Assembly (NCBI RefSeq): GCF_001017435.1
Contig: NZ_CP011371.1
Coordinates: 620,001 to 684,000 of the forward strand
DNA from: Caldimonas brevitalea
Lineage (GTDB): Bacteria; Pseudomonadota; Gammaproteobacteria; Burkholderiales; Burkholderiaceae_C
DNA length: 64,000 bases
Reading direction: 5' to 3'
In this document: one piece after another, positions 30,401-39,266 of the stretch
Layout of the letters: each line of letters opens with the position of its first letter
How positions within the stretch are numbered: position 1 is the stretch's first letter
Notes under the pieces: generated by a model
Databases searched by the model: none
Seen by the model: only the letters and a program-made list of their open reading frames with translations
What the model was told of the DNA's origin: nothing
Made by a program: the position numbers and the translations under genes

Positions 30401-31808
30401 GTGCCACCTGCAGATTCGGCACTTCAAGGCCACGCCATTGACCCTTGCCGTAGCGCGCCACGTAGCCGAGCAACGCGCGCTCGCGCTGGAGATCCGTGAG
30501 CGACTCCGGGTCACCGTGTGTCAATAGGACGGCTGGCTCGATCTCGACCACCCGCTCGAACATGTCGGGCCGCAGCAAGGCAAGCCACGCAGCCACGGGC
30601 CTCATCGACGGCCTGAGGATTGTCTCGTTCGAACCCGTGAGTCCGAACAACAGGCGGCAAGCAGCCGACTGGACCAGCAGCCCTGCCTCGATCAGGTCAT
30701 GGATCTGGCGGGCGGCGAGAAACTCCATCACTGACCGATGGTGGAACCGGACCCTGCCGTATCCGCCTTCGACAAAAATGGGACGTTCCAAGAGCGTCAA
30801 CACCTCGTTGGGGCTCCAGTCCGCCAGCAACTCGCGCGGATCGATCGGCGCAGCGCCTGACGAGTCCGCATCTGATCCAGCGCTGTACCGGATGGTCAGG
30901 CGCCGACTCAGGATGACCGCGAGCGCAAGACGCTGCGCGCCAACCTGCGCCTTCGCTGGCGGAAGCCCCGCCTTCTCTCGCCGCTCGGGACGAGCGGCAA
31001 GCCGCGCGCGCACGTGAGACTGGATCTGCTCGAAGTGCGCGCGAAGCCCACCGTGTTCTCGCCAGTCGTCGCACAGCTCGATCAGGTCCTGCGGCTTGCG
31101 AGCGAACTCCCTGGCATGCTTGGCGTCAATGGCTGCCAGCAGGGCCTCAGGATCCCCAACCCCTCGGGATCGCGCGAACTCAATGATTTGGGGTCCGGTC
31201 AGCGGAAGCAGCTCGACCTCTCGGATGGCGGGAGGCCCGTCATCCTTGGTCTTGCTCGGTCCGTCCATGGCGATGCGGACGAACTCATCCTCCGACTCCT
31301 CTTGCCGCACTGGCGCCGGAACCGGCAGGATGTCCCTGAACGCTTGGCGATCGATAGGCACTGGGCGAGCGGTGATGACCACCGTGGCCCGCCCCAGTGC
31401 CCCTCGAGTGTCATGCGCGAATCGGCGCAGCGCGTCCTTGAACGACCGGTGAACGAGTTGGAGCTCGTCGATGGAGTCGAGGAAGAAGTAGGCAACCTGC
31501 GATGAAGACGCTAACCAGTCGGTGAACCGCTTGTGCTCATCCCCGAAGAGCGTGGCGGCGACGCCAGCGGACGCGACGCTTTCGAGCGACAGGAAGAACG
31601 CTGGCTCGCCGCGCGCAAAGAGTTCCCGTGCCTTCGTCTCGCACTCATAGGTCTTGCCGGCACCGGCCTCTGACACGATCAGAATGCGCTGAGACTTCAG
31701 CAGCTCGTGCCAGCTGACGCCGGACTCGTCGAAGCGCTCACCCCAGGACGACTCCAACGCGTCGTCCTTGCCGGAAGGCGCTTTCAGGTCCTTGAACGTG
31801 CGATCCAT
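27492..31808 (-). CDS. Giant NACHT-like NTPase with C-terminal nuclease-like motif
   Basis: 1438 residues. The N-terminal P-loop NTPase has Walker A SEAGAGKT (46-53), Walker B FFLDSIDE (108-115) and VITARP (~144-149), a NACHT/STAND-like set. A long helical-repeat-like region follows, with a charged coiled-coil (EEQRKRQERQAKKRADEKE) about 60% along. Near the C-terminus, Glu1296/1298, Asp1320 and ELK at 1334-1336 form a PD-(D/E)XK-like spacing, suggesting a nuclease effector. The start is 12 bp after the hsdS stop, making it the last gene of a type I restriction operon. STAND NTPases are known anti-phage sensors, but I do not recognise this exact family. Role as a restriction-linked or back-up abortive defence protein is inference. 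Confidence 0.8.
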   Translation of the reverse strand: MDRTFKDLKAPSGKDDALESSWGERFDESGVSWHELLKSQRILIVSEAGAGKTYECETKARELFARGEPAFFLSLESVASAGVAATLFGDEHKRFTDWLASSSQVAYFFLDSIDELQLVHRSFKDALRRFAHDTRGALGRATVVITARPVPIDRQAFRDILPVPAPVRQEESEDEFVRIAMDGPSKTKDDGPPAIREVELLPLTGPQIIEFARSRGVGDPEALLAAIDAKHAREFARKPQDLIELCDDWREHGGLRAHFEQIQSHVRARLAARPERREKAGLPPAKAQVGAQRLALAVILSRRLTIRYSAGSDADSSGAAPIDPRELLADWSPNEVLTLLERPIFVEGGYGRVRFHHRSVMEFLAARQIHDLIEAGLLVQSAACRLLFGLTGSNETILRPSMRPVAAWLALLRPDMFERVVEIEPAVLLTHGDPESLTDLQRERALLGYVARYGKGQWRGLEVPNLQVARLAQLGLAGTVRSAWAAGVEAPEVRELLLRLVSAGHMQGCADLVAQVAADASCSDRERFEALIALAGLGDSRVAPMVDAIVTLVPGWSERLARWVGTMLYPEHVTEAQLVQLLARVRSEKRDRGGYADSVARVIQKADMSRARLEALLPDVLRLARGGLSAVDEEFQEADGRLEVSSILRALCVRLLELGSVSETLIEASVLARRSADASSGMGKGKTELSALLDSLPNDWRPRVFEADLACVESLGGDRSARYRLVRIVYEGALNYALERDGPWVQAALADVQMSPERRSVLLHLAAHLYAIEGRLKDAEGALRGAVVDSTALTDELNSIIKSNQPSAEFLKMQEEQRKRQERQAKKRADEKEAWARMRRELAEQPALALGPGRRDNTIWNLWLVLRKLGRNGDEGRWDRAFLTSQFGGDITDRLRLAMMAYWRGMRPTIRCERRRGEENTYLVVWSIGLMGIYAEAEDPLWATKLKPSEAELAARYALLELNGLPSWLGSLAKAHPTEVEAVVGSELLDELLDAGGDSGWHSMVLQSLRNGTQDVSQLLVPRLVGWLAWSGLTLMQLPHSPSNEQKLSQVVRVLLAHAGPEVKGPLEELVAAQVGAVGTGPYLLFWLPVLFSLAPSRGVDGMLPVLAALPAEPNGTAVHIIGSLFNERTGFGSTEWASKLAAAQLLRLTLEFHRHVRSEDDLVHDTVYSPGARDAAEDGRRYIFDALMKASGPEALSAKLALAADPLFERLRDRIAALAQERLAAEIDSSAWKPTEVATLLARKELSPKTTSDVAQLLVDRLDDLQELLLKDTGPRAGWALIDDENTLRPMIARELEVAAREAYTVDQEAVTADGKETDIRLRTVSGYQATIELKVGEKGRSARELCDTIDEQLVKKYMAHRDARTGCLLVSVADPERYWLHPDTGERIDRFGLQTLLQARAAAAQHQLGGEARVLARVLDLVPRLSTEKRTSGTAR

Positions 31809-31820
31809 CTTGATCTAAAG

Positions 31821-33584
31821 CTACGCTGACAGCGCTTGTTCAACTAAGGCATCTGCGAGTGATGTCTGCGTCGTGCTGCTGCGATCCAGGCGCTGGCGAA
31901 GGTCCGCGCAAAGGCGACGTAGTTCGGTGACGCGGGCGACGATGCGGGTTTGTTCTTCGCGCGGAGGAAGCGGTACCCGAATATTCCTCAGCTTTGTGCC
32001 GTTGTAGTTGGCCTGTCCTGTTTGTTGGGTGAGGTCAGGCTCGATTTCAGTCTTGCGACAGTCCTGAGTGTTCATGAAAATGTTCATATACCTGGGATCG
32101 CAAAGCGACTTATTCGGACGAATCCTGATCAGGTATGAGGCGAAGGTGACGGGTCGACCAAACCCTTCGAACAAGGCAGTCTTGCCGACGAGCTCGAAGC
32201 TGTTGGTTCGGTTGAAAAGCAAATCACCCTCTTCAAGAAGGAGGCTCGGCAATTCTTCTTTCTGGTCCTTCAAGAACTTGAGGTTGCTAAATACCACCCG
32301 GCTTGCTTGAACGTTGCCCATCCTGAGAATTGGGACGGCAGCGGTGTCGTCGCAGGATTTTTGGGACGACCCATAGTCGAACGAAATGCCAAGCTCGCCC
32401 AAGCGTGCCCACGCCCAACCGCGAGGGATGTTGAAAGGCACGTCGTCGATCTCCGCAAGCGGCTTTTCACCCTTCAGTTCGCCCGCACGTATCAAACGCT
32501 CCTTCTCGGCTCGCACCCTCGCCAGTAGGTCGCTTGCAGTTTCATCGTTGGCATCCTGCTGAACCAGCAACCCGCGCACTGCCAGTTGCAGGATGGTCTG
32601 CTCCAGCGCATCCACGGCCTCGGGGCGGTCGAGCAGCAGGTCGAAGTGGTCGGCGATGCGTTGCCAGTTCGCGGCCAGTTCCTCGGGCGTGCTGCTGTCG
32701 ATCAGCGTGCCCAGCAGGGTGCCGAGTAGGCGGGCGTGCTGCTCCGCTCCGAGCCGGCCCTTCGCTTCGAGCGCATCGCACAGGCGCATCAGTTCGTCGA
32801 CGCGGGCAACAATACGGGATTGCTCGGCCAGCGGTGGCAGCGGCAAACGCAGACTGCGAAGAACAGACAATGGGACTGTCTTCTGTGCGATGCCGGTTGC
32901 ACCACTCGCGGCCTGGTCAAAGGCTAAGCGGCTCTGCAACGCCAAGGTGAGATATGCCTGTAGCTCGGGCAAGCCGGGCCGCAGCAACGCAATGTGGCGT
33001 TGAAAGCAGAACACCTGCTGGTGAACGACGGGGACTGGAATGCCGAGGCTTCCAACTGTCGTGTACAGGATGTCTCCCTGAAGGGGCTTCTTCCCCCAGT
33101 CCAGAGCATCGAAGTACTCGCGCGGCACAAAGCGGGTCGCTGAGCCAAGACCGACGGCACCATCGCGTACGTCTCCGATCACGAGGAACGGAACTCCCGA
33201 GTGGGCCTTCGGTGGCGCCTGGTGATCTCCATCCGTAATGACGACACATACGTCGGCTGCGCAGATCCACTCCCAACCGGAAGGGACGACAAACGGCGAG
33301 TCTTGGTCCACGGACGGCGCCTCTGACTTGCCAGCTTTGATTTTTCCCTCTGCGACCAACTGCTTTCGCCTCGCCTGAACGCGCGCGAGTAAGGCGCCGG
33401 CAGAAGCGTCGCGCGGGTCCTGCGGCACCAGCTTGCCTTCTATCGCCAGCGCCAGTACCAGTTCCCGCAATCGCACCATCCCACCCGACGCCGACGCCAG
33501 CAGCCCAAACTGCTGCACCAGCGCAGGTTGCACCGAGTTCAAGTACCGGGCAGTTGGCTCCTGCGCCTCAAGCACCGCACTCAC
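31821..33584 (-). CDS. hsdS: Type I restriction-modification specificity subunit
   Basis: 587 residues, longer than the usual 400-450. Two target-recognition regions are visible (about residues 95-240, with FVVPSGWEWICAADVCVVITDGDHQAPPK, and 385-560, with NIPRGWAWARLGELGISFDYGSSQ). Each ends in a helical spacer (PLPPLAEQSRIVARVDELMRLCDALE and PLPPREEQTRIVARVTELRRLCADLR). The N-terminal ~90 residues are an extra segment (LRELVLALAIEGKLVPQ). It sets the DNA recognition site for HsdM/HsdR. Start overlaps the hsdM stop as ATGA. Confidence 0.95.
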   Translation of the reverse strand: MSAVLEAQEPTARYLNSVQPALVQQFGLLASASGGMVRLRELVLALAIEGKLVPQDPRDASAGALLARVQARRKQLVAEGKIKAGKSEAPSVDQDSPFVVPSGWEWICAADVCVVITDGDHQAPPKAHSGVPFLVIGDVRDGAVGLGSATRFVPREYFDALDWGKKPLQGDILYTTVGSLGIPVPVVHQQVFCFQRHIALLRPGLPELQAYLTLALQSRLAFDQAASGATGIAQKTVPLSVLRSLRLPLPPLAEQSRIVARVDELMRLCDALEAKGRLGAEQHARLLGTLLGTLIDSSTPEELAANWQRIADHFDLLLDRPEAVDALEQTILQLAVRGLLVQQDANDETASDLLARVRAEKERLIRAGELKGEKPLAEIDDVPFNIPRGWAWARLGELGISFDYGSSQKSCDDTAAVPILRMGNVQASRVVFSNLKFLKDQKEELPSLLLEEGDLLFNRTNSFELVGKTALFEGFGRPVTFASYLIRIRPNKSLCDPRYMNIFMNTQDCRKTEIEPDLTQQTGQANYNGTKLRNIRVPLPPREEQTRIVARVTELRRLCADLRQRLDRSSTTQTSLADALVEQALSA

Positions 33585-35053
33585 GCCCGCGCCCTCATCA
33601 GCGACTCGGCCAATATCGCCTTCAGCTGATTGCGCAGCCCCTGTGTCTCAGTCTGCAGGCGCGCGTACTCGCGCAGCAGTTCGTCCGGATCGTGGCTCAC
33701 CGCATCCGGTGTGTGCGGGTTCTTCTGGTCCAGGTTGTAGCCCGCGGCCTGGATGGCCGCAATGTCCACCTTCCACGCCCGCCCGTTCTCCACCCGCGCC
33801 GCAAAGCCATCGGCCTCGCTGCCCCACCAGGCCTTCTCGGCGTCGAACTCCTCGATGCGGATCGGCTTGGTCTTGTTGTAGCTCTTCGCGCCCGGCGGGT
33901 AGGGGTGCTCGTAGTACCAGATGGCTTCCGTCGGCCGGCCCTTGGTGAAGAACAGCAGGTTGGTCTTGATGCCAGTGTAGGGCGCGAAGACGCCGTTGGG
34001 CAGGCGCACGATGGTGTGCAGGTTGCACTCGGCCAGCAGCTGCTCCTTGATGCGCGTCTTCACGCCCTCGCCGAACAGCGTGCCGTCGGGCAGAACCAGC
34101 GCGGCGCGGCCGTTGGCCTTCAGGATGTGCTTGATCAGCACCAGGAACAGGTCAGCCGTTTCCTTGGTCCGCACGTCCGCCGGAAAGCCGGCCTCGATGC
34201 CCGGCTCCTCGATGCCGCCGAAGGGCGGGTTGGTCAGCACCACGTCCACGCGCTCGGCCGGCGCGTAGTCCCGCAGCGGGCGGGCCAGTGTGTTGTCGTG
34301 GCGCACGTTGCTGGGGACTTCGATGCCATGCAGCATGAGGTTGGTCACGCACAGCATGTGCGGCAGCTGCTTCTTCTCCACGCCGTAGATGCTGTTCTGC
34401 AGCAGCGCCTCGTGCTCGGTGTTCTTCACCTGCTTGCGCAGGTGCTCGATGGCGCAGACCAGGAACCCGCCCGTGCCAGTAGCGGGGTCCAGCACCTTCT
34501 CGCCCAGTTGCGGGTTGACCATGTCCACCATGAACTGCGTGACGGCCCGCGGCGTGTAGAACTCACCCGCGTTGCCGGCGCTCTGCAGGTCACGCAGAAT
34601 CTTCTCGTACAGGTCGTTGAACTGGTGGCGCTCGGACTGGCGGTTGAAGTCGATGGCACCGAGCTTGTTGATCACCTGCCGCAGCAGCTGGCCGCTCTTC
34701 ATGAAGTTGTTGGCGTCTTCGAACACGCCGCGCACAACCGAGCCGCGCGGGTTGCGGACAGGGTCGGCCGGCAGGGCCTTGAGCTTGGGGAAGAGCGTGT
34801 TGTTGACGAAGTCCAGCAGCGCCTCGCCTGTGATGCCCTCGGGGTCGGCCGCCCAGTTTCGCCAGCGCAGGTGGTCGGGGATGGGGCTCTTGTAGTCGTC
34901 CCGGGTCAGCTCCAGCTCTTCCTCCAGTGCGTCGAAGACTTTCAGGAACAGCAGCCAGACCATCTGCTCGATGCGCTGCGCGTCGCCGTTGATGCCGGCG
35001 TCCTGGCGCATAACGTCCTGGATGGACTTGATAACGGGGGTGAGGTTGGACAT
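33581..35053 (-). CDS. hsdM: Type I restriction-modification N6-adenine methyltransferase
   Basis: 490 residues. An HsdM N-terminal helical domain precedes the methylase domain. SAM motif VLDPATGTGGFLV lies near residue 190 and the catalytic NPPFGG near residue 276. Together with HsdS it forms the site-specific methylase. It starts 20 bp after hsdR and overlaps hsdS by 4 bp, indicating tight translational coupling. Confidence 0.97.
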   Translation of the reverse strand: MSNLTPVIKSIQDVMRQDAGINGDAQRIEQMVWLLFLKVFDALEEELELTRDDYKSPIPDHLRWRNWAADPEGITGEALLDFVNNTLFPKLKALPADPVRNPRGSVVRGVFEDANNFMKSGQLLRQVINKLGAIDFNRQSERHQFNDLYEKILRDLQSAGNAGEFYTPRAVTQFMVDMVNPQLGEKVLDPATGTGGFLVCAIEHLRKQVKNTEHEALLQNSIYGVEKKQLPHMLCVTNLMLHGIEVPSNVRHDNTLARPLRDYAPAERVDVVLTNPPFGGIEEPGIEAGFPADVRTKETADLFLVLIKHILKANGRAALVLPDGTLFGEGVKTRIKEQLLAECNLHTIVRLPNGVFAPYTGIKTNLLFFTKGRPTEAIWYYEHPYPPGAKSYNKTKPIRIEEFDAEKAWWGSEADGFAARVENGRAWKVDIAAIQAAGYNLDQKNPHTPDAVSHDPDELLREYARLQTETQGLRNQLKAILAESLMRARA

Positions 35054-35073
35054 GAAGGGGCAGTGAGGGTCGG

Positions 35074-37536
35074 TCAGGCCTGGGGCGGCGCCGAAGTCGC
35101 GGCATACAGCTCGCGCTCCAGCGTGGCCAAGGCTTGGAGGTATTGGGGGCGGCCGCCGAAGCTGCGGATCAGCTCCACGGGCGAGCCCAGGTTGGTGAAG
35201 GGCTGCACGCGCAGCACGGCGTCGCTCTCGATGGTGGTGATGCCTTCGTCGGCGTACTTGTCCAGCAGCGTGTCCAGCACCTGGCGGGCCACCGGACCGT
35301 ACTGGGTGAAGACGTTGCGCTTCTTCACGCGCTGGGCGCGTTCTCGGCGGGTCAGCGGCGGCTGGTCGTAGGCCACGTGCAGCAGCAGGTCGAAGGGGTC
35401 GAAGTCCTTGCCCACCTCGTCGGCCAGTGCATCCAGGAAGACGCCGCGGCCTTCCAGCTCTTCGATCAGCGCAGCCTTGCGCTCGGCGCTGTTCCAGGCC
35501 TGCAGAAAGCTGTCCAGCGAGTCGTAGGCCTTGCCCAGGTTGATGCGGGTGTAGTCGCGCAGGCTCTCGGTGACCAGCTTGCCGTCGGCGTTCAGGTACT
35601 GCACGCGCTCTCGCGCCACGGCCACGTTGACGCTGCCACCGACGATGTACTTGCGAGGTTCGGCGGGACCATCGTCGCCGCCGATGAACGGACCGGGGCC
35701 GGGCGGCGGATCATCTGGTAGCCCGGTCGACCCGCCTTGGGGCGGCTCCGGTGGCTGCGGCGGCTCGACAGGCTGGCCCGGGCCCGGCTCATAGATTTGC
35801 ACCGGATCGCCATCGAAGGCCGGGTCTGCAAACAGTTCGGTGGCACGTTTGAAGTCGAGGATGGTGAACCAGCTCTTGCCCAGATCCTCTCGCAGCCGGG
35901 TGCCCCGCCCGATGATCTGCTTGAACAGCGTCATCGACTTGATGTTCTGGTCCAGCACGATGAGCTTGCAAGTCTGGGCATCGACACCCGTGCTCATCAG
36001 CTTGGAGGTAGTGGCGATGACCGGGTAGGTCTTCTCGGGGTCGATGAAGTTGTCGAGCTCGCGCTTGCCTTCGGGGTTGTCGCCGGTGATCTGCACGACG
36101 TAGTTCGGCTGGCTGACGCACAGGTCGGCGTTGGCGTTGCTCAGGGCTTGGCGCATGCGAGCGGCGTGCTCGATGTCCTCGCAGAAGACGATCGACTTGT
36201 CGTAGCGGTTCGTGGCCTTCAGGTACTCGGTAATCTTGGCGGCCACCACCTCGTCGCGGCGCTCCAGCACCAGCTTGCGGTTCATGTCGGCGCCGGTGTA
36301 GACCCGGTCCTCGATGAGGTTGCCCAGCTTGTCGGTCATACCCTCGGGCGGGCGCCAGCCGAAGGCGTCCTTGTCCAGGTCGACACGGATCACCTTGTAC
36401 GGAGCCAGGTAGCCGTCCTCGATACCCTGGCGAAGGCTGTACGTGTAGACGGGCTCGCCGAAGTAGTCGGTGTTGGAGATGTCGGCTGTCTCCTTGGGCG
36501 TGGCCGTCAGACCAACCTGGGTGGCAGTGCTGAAGTAGCTGAGGATGTCCCGCCACGCCGAGTCTTCGGCCGCGCTGCCGCGGTGGCATTCGTCAACGAT
36601 GATGAGGTCGAAGAAGTCGGGCGAGAACTGCTTGTAGATGTTGCGATCTTCTTCCGTGCCGCTGACCGCCTGGTACAGCGACAGGTAGATCTCGTAGCTC
36701 TTGTTGACCTGCTTGGTGGCGCGATTGATGGCGAGGTCGACCTCTTCGACCGCGGTCTTCCCCTGGCTGTCGACCACCTCGACGCCCTTGGCGTGCGGGC
36801 TCAGCTTGGCCATCGCGCCCTTGAACGGCCGGAAGTCGTTGACCATGGTCTGGTCGATCAGGATGTTTCGGTCGGCCAAGAACAGGATGCGCTTCTTGGC
36901 GCCGCTCTTCCACAGGCGCCAGATGATCTGAAAGGCTGTGTAGGTCTTCCCAGTGCCGGTGGCCATGACTAGCAGCACGCGGTTCCGACCGCAGGCGATG
37001 GCTTCGACCGTGCGGTTGATGGCGTTGAGCTGGTAATAGCGCGGAGTCTTTGTCGGCGCGTAGTCGTGCTCAGTGACCCGGCGAACTTCGGGCGTCCAGC
37101 CCTTCCAAGCGCAGTACCGCGTCCACAACTCGGCAGGCGAGGGGAATTCTTCAAGCGTCAAGTTGCGCTCAAGCACCCCATCGGCGAGCGTTGCGTCGCG
37201 GAACACGAAGCCATCACCGTTGCTGGCGAAGCTGAACGGCACGTCAAGAAGTTGAGCGTAGTTGATGGCCTGAGCCATCCCGGCGCCCACGGCGTGGTTG
37301 TTGTCCTTGGCCTCGACGACGGCCAGTGGGATGTTGGTCTTGAAGAAGAGTGCGTAGTCGGCGCGAAGTACCGTGGAAACATCTCGGCGCGCCTTGCGCC
37401 CGCGAACGACGACGCGGCCCGCCCGCAGGGGGTATTCGCGATAGATCTGTGACATGCCGTCCCAACCGGCGGACTCCATGGCCGGGCGGATGAACTTGTC
37501 GCAGATGTCGCTTTCAGACACGGTCTTCTTACTCAT
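35074..37536 (-). CDS. hsdR: Type I restriction endonuclease subunit
   Basis: 820 residues, in the size range of the EcoEI-type R subunit. The N-terminal PD-(D/E)XK nuclease has Asp60, Glu75 and Lys77 (VVEAK). The SF2 motor has Walker [13 protein letters not shown] in [16 protein letters not shown], and the [13 protein letters not shown] motif VI. The last ~170 residues resemble the EcoEI R C-terminal domain. A Pro/Gly-rich linker ([15 protein letters not shown]) separates motor and C-terminus. It translocates and cleaves unmodified DNA. Confidence 0.96.
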   Translation of the reverse strand: MSKKTVSESDICDKFIRPAMESAGWDGMSQIYREYPLRAGRVVVRGRKARRDVSTVLRADYALFFKTNIPLAVVEAKDNNHAVGAGMAQAINYAQLLDVPFSFASNGDGFVFRDATLADGVLERNLTLEEFPSPAELWTRYCAWKGWTPEVRRVTEHDYAPTKTPRYYQLNAINRTVEAIACGRNRVLLVMATGTGKTYTAFQIIWRLWKSGAKKRILFLADRNILIDQTMVNDFRPFKGAMAKLSPHAKGVEVVDSQGKTAVEEVDLAINRATKQVNKSYEIYLSLYQAVSGTEEDRNIYKQFSPDFFDLIIVDECHRGSAAEDSAWRDILSYFSTATQVGLTATPKETADISNTDYFGEPVYTYSLRQGIEDGYLAPYKVIRVDLDKDAFGWRPPEGMTDKLGNLIEDRVYTGADMNRKLVLERRDEVVAAKITEYLKATNRYDKSIVFCEDIEHAARMRQALSNANADLCVSQPNYVVQITGDNPEGKRELDNFIDPEKTYPVIATTSKLMSTGVDAQTCKLIVLDQNIKSMTLFKQIIGRGTRLREDLGKSWFTILDFKRATELFADPAFDGDPVQIYEPGPGQPVEPPQPPEPPQGGSTGLPDDPPPGPGPFIGGDDGPAEPRKYIVGGSVNVAVARERVQYLNADGKLVTESLRDYTRINLGKAYDSLDSFLQAWNSAERKAALIEELEGRGVFLDALADEVGKDFDPFDLLLHVAYDQPPLTRRERAQRVKKRNVFTQYGPVARQVLDTLLDKYADEGITTIESDAVLRVQPFTNLGSPVELIRSFGGRPQYLQALATLERELYAATSAPPQA

Positions 37537-37629
37537 ACTCCCTCAGCTGCGCCACATCGTCTTTTCTGAATGGCATCGGCTCTAACTACTGCCGCCGGCG
37601 CCTCCGTTCTCATCGAGACTGATCCCTAC

Positions 37630-38004
37630 CTACGCTACTTGATCGACAGTGCTGAAAGCGTCGTATAGCCGCCAGGCCAGCGACAACCTCTCGTCGGTCG
37701 ACAGCTTCTCCCGGTTCGCCTTCACCTGGCGTTCAACTTCATGGAACGCTCTGCGGAATCGATCCCGGTCCACGCCGCTCGGCGCCTGCCGCAGGCCGGT
37801 GAGCACATAGCGCACGTCGACGCCGGCGCCTTCAAGCGCAACCAGCGTTTCCGCGGCGGGCGATGACTGCCCTGCCTCGTATTTGACGAAGCTCACGCGG
37901 GGAGCGCCGATGGTGTCCGCCAACGCCTGCTGGGTGAGACCGAGCCGCACCCGCTCTTCGAGCAGGCGCTGGCCGATCTGTTGACGGACCTCGGGGTTTC
38001 GCAT
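37630..38004 (-). CDS. XRE-family regulator upstream of the hsd operon
   Basis: 124 residues. A Cro/C1-type HTH occupies residues ~10-65 (LLEERVRLGLTQQALADTIGAPRVSFVKYEAGQSSP). The C-terminal tail (RFRRAFHEVERQVKANREKLSTDERL) is helical. It is the first gene of the minus-strand run, 93 bp before hsdR, and has a palindrome right before its own start, so it probably represses or times the restriction operon. No clear ribosome site precedes the ATG, suggesting weak or leaderless translation. Confidence 0.88.
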   Translation of the reverse strand: MRNPEVRQQIGQRLLEERVRLGLTQQALADTIGAPRVSFVKYEAGQSSPAAETLVALEGAGVDVRYVLTGLRQAPSGVDRDRFRRAFHEVERQVKANREKLSTDERLSLAWRLYDAFSTVDQVA

Positions 38005-38021
38005 AGCGTGCGACGTTAACT

Positions 38022-38037
38022 ATTCTTATCAAAGAAT
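38022..38037. promoter_or_regulatory. Palindromic operator candidate for the XRE gene
   Basis: Perfect ATTCTT-ATCA-AAGAAT inverted repeat, 17 bases upstream of the XRE start codon. Position and symmetry suit autoregulation by a dimeric HTH protein. Binding is inferred. Confidence 0.5.
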
Positions 38038-38040
38038 GGT

Positions 38041-38363
38041 GTGTAGTTTAAAACACTACCCAGCATCACGGGCGGAGCTGACGGGAGAGGTTTCCCGGGC
38101 GGCGTGAGCGCAGCGCACTGGCTGTCGCCCGTACTTGCGCGATCGGAAGGCCGAACACACACAAAGCACTTCACCAAGAAAAACGCCACCGAGGCCGGCA
38201 AGCCTGGTGGCGTTCGCTTTCACCGCGGGAGTTGTCCCGGATTCAGCAGCTGATGCCAGGAATCTATCTGCGCCCCTGAGGCGCGTCAACTCCCCTTTCC
38301 CGTTTTTTGTGAACGCGTCGAGCGAGCACTGGATGCGCTCGCCCGTACGCAGGAAAGGTCAAC
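38041..38363. other. Intergenic region between the hsd operon and tnsA
   Basis: No ORF worth calling. It holds the divergent promoter zone, a minus-strand terminator-like hairpin (38182-38214) and, by analogy with Tn7-family elements, would be where a right end lies. I did not identify transposase-binding repeats in it. Confidence 0.5.
38177..38214 (-). terminator. Intrinsic terminator reading leftward
   Basis: Perfect 9-bp stem AACGCCACC/GGTGGCGTT with a 15-base loop. On the minus strand the 3' arm runs into TTTTTCTT. No minus-strand gene now lies upstream, so it may belong to a lost gene. Confidence 0.6.
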
Positions 38364-39266
38364 ATGAGAAAAGGACAGCGCTTCACGCCGAAGCGGTTGC
38401 AGAAGTGGGTCGAACAAGGCCGTGGCGCGGGCTTCGGCGAGGGCTACCAGCCGTGGCACCAGGTCACCCGAGCCGACCCTGGCAGCCGGGGCCGCTCTCA
38501 CCTCATCAACTCAAAGCTGGGCAGGCTGCACCATTTCCTTTCAGATCTCGAGTTCATCGCGTTCTCGTTCGCCACGATGCTGCCCGGGGTCGTCGACATC
38601 CAAGAGCAGTTTCCGTTGTCCCTAAACGCTGAGCGCCTGCATCTCGGGAGCTACACGACGTTCAGCAGGACGTCCATGCCGGGGACGCAGCAGCTCGCAG
38701 CAGCTCTGGGCTTGCCCCACCCGAAGGTGCGAAGGGACGGACAGGCCGCGTCGTGGGTCATGTCGACGGACTTGGTGCTTACGTTGGCCGGCGACAACGG
38801 TCGGCAGCGAGTTGCAGTCAGCGTCAAACCGGCCAGGGCCTGCAGCGGCAAACGACAGCTGGAGCTGCTTGCCATCGAGAGAGAGTACTGGGCGACGCGC
38901 GAGGTGCCTTGGCTGTTGATCACCCAGGACGAGTACGACCCGATGGTGGCTTGGGCGATCCGTGCGGGGACGATTTGGGCGCTTGGCATGCCGGAGGTAG
39001 AGCGCCAGCTGATCGACGCTTGCTCTGAGTACGTTGCTGGTCAGAGGTGGCCGTCGCTCGGCGATGTCTTCGATCGGCTTCCGCAGCTGTTGGGCGTGGA
39101 GCAAGGTCAAGCACAGTGCGCTTTCTGGCAAGCCGTCTGGTGCGGCGCTCTGCCGTTGGACCTCGCCACGGCCATCCGACCGGCATCCAAGCTCCAACTG
39201 CTCAAGCCCTCTGCCTTTTGGGACCAGAACCCCATCGCCGCTCGGAGGTCAGCATGGACTGCTTGA
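38364..39266 (+). CDS. tnsA: Tn7-like transposition endonuclease TnsA
   Basis: 300 residues. The N-terminal DNA-cutting domain begins RFTPKRLQKWVEQGRGAGFG. The predicted catalytic set is Glu in LSDLEF, Asp in MSTDLVLT and Lys in VSVKPA, the Glu-Asp-Lys pattern of TnsA. The C-terminal winged-helix domain follows. AGGAAAGG precedes the ATG. TnsA makes the 5' nicks that allow cut-and-paste transposition with TnsB. It overlaps tnsB by 13 bp. It is transcribed away from glmS, as in Tn7, but lies 15.8 kb from it. Confidence 0.88.
   Translation: MRKGQRFTPKRLQKWVEQGRGAGFGEGYQPWHQVTRADPGSRGRSHLINSKLGRLHHFLSDLEFIAFSFATMLPGVVDIQEQFPLSLNAERLHLGSYTTFSRTSMPGTQQLAAALGLPHPKVRRDGQAASWVMSTDLVLTLAGDNGRQRVAVSVKPARACSGKRQLELLAIEREYWATREVPWLLITQDEYDPMVAWAIRAGTIWALGMPEVERQLIDACSEYVAGQRWPSLGDVFDRLPQLLGVEQGQAQCAFWQAVWCGALPLDLATAIRPASKLQLLKPSAFWDQNPIAARRSAWTA

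Noticed and set aside
33554..36972. Long plus-strand open frames across hsdM and hsdR
   Set aside because: Antisense shadows of conserved restriction genes, without recognisable domains.
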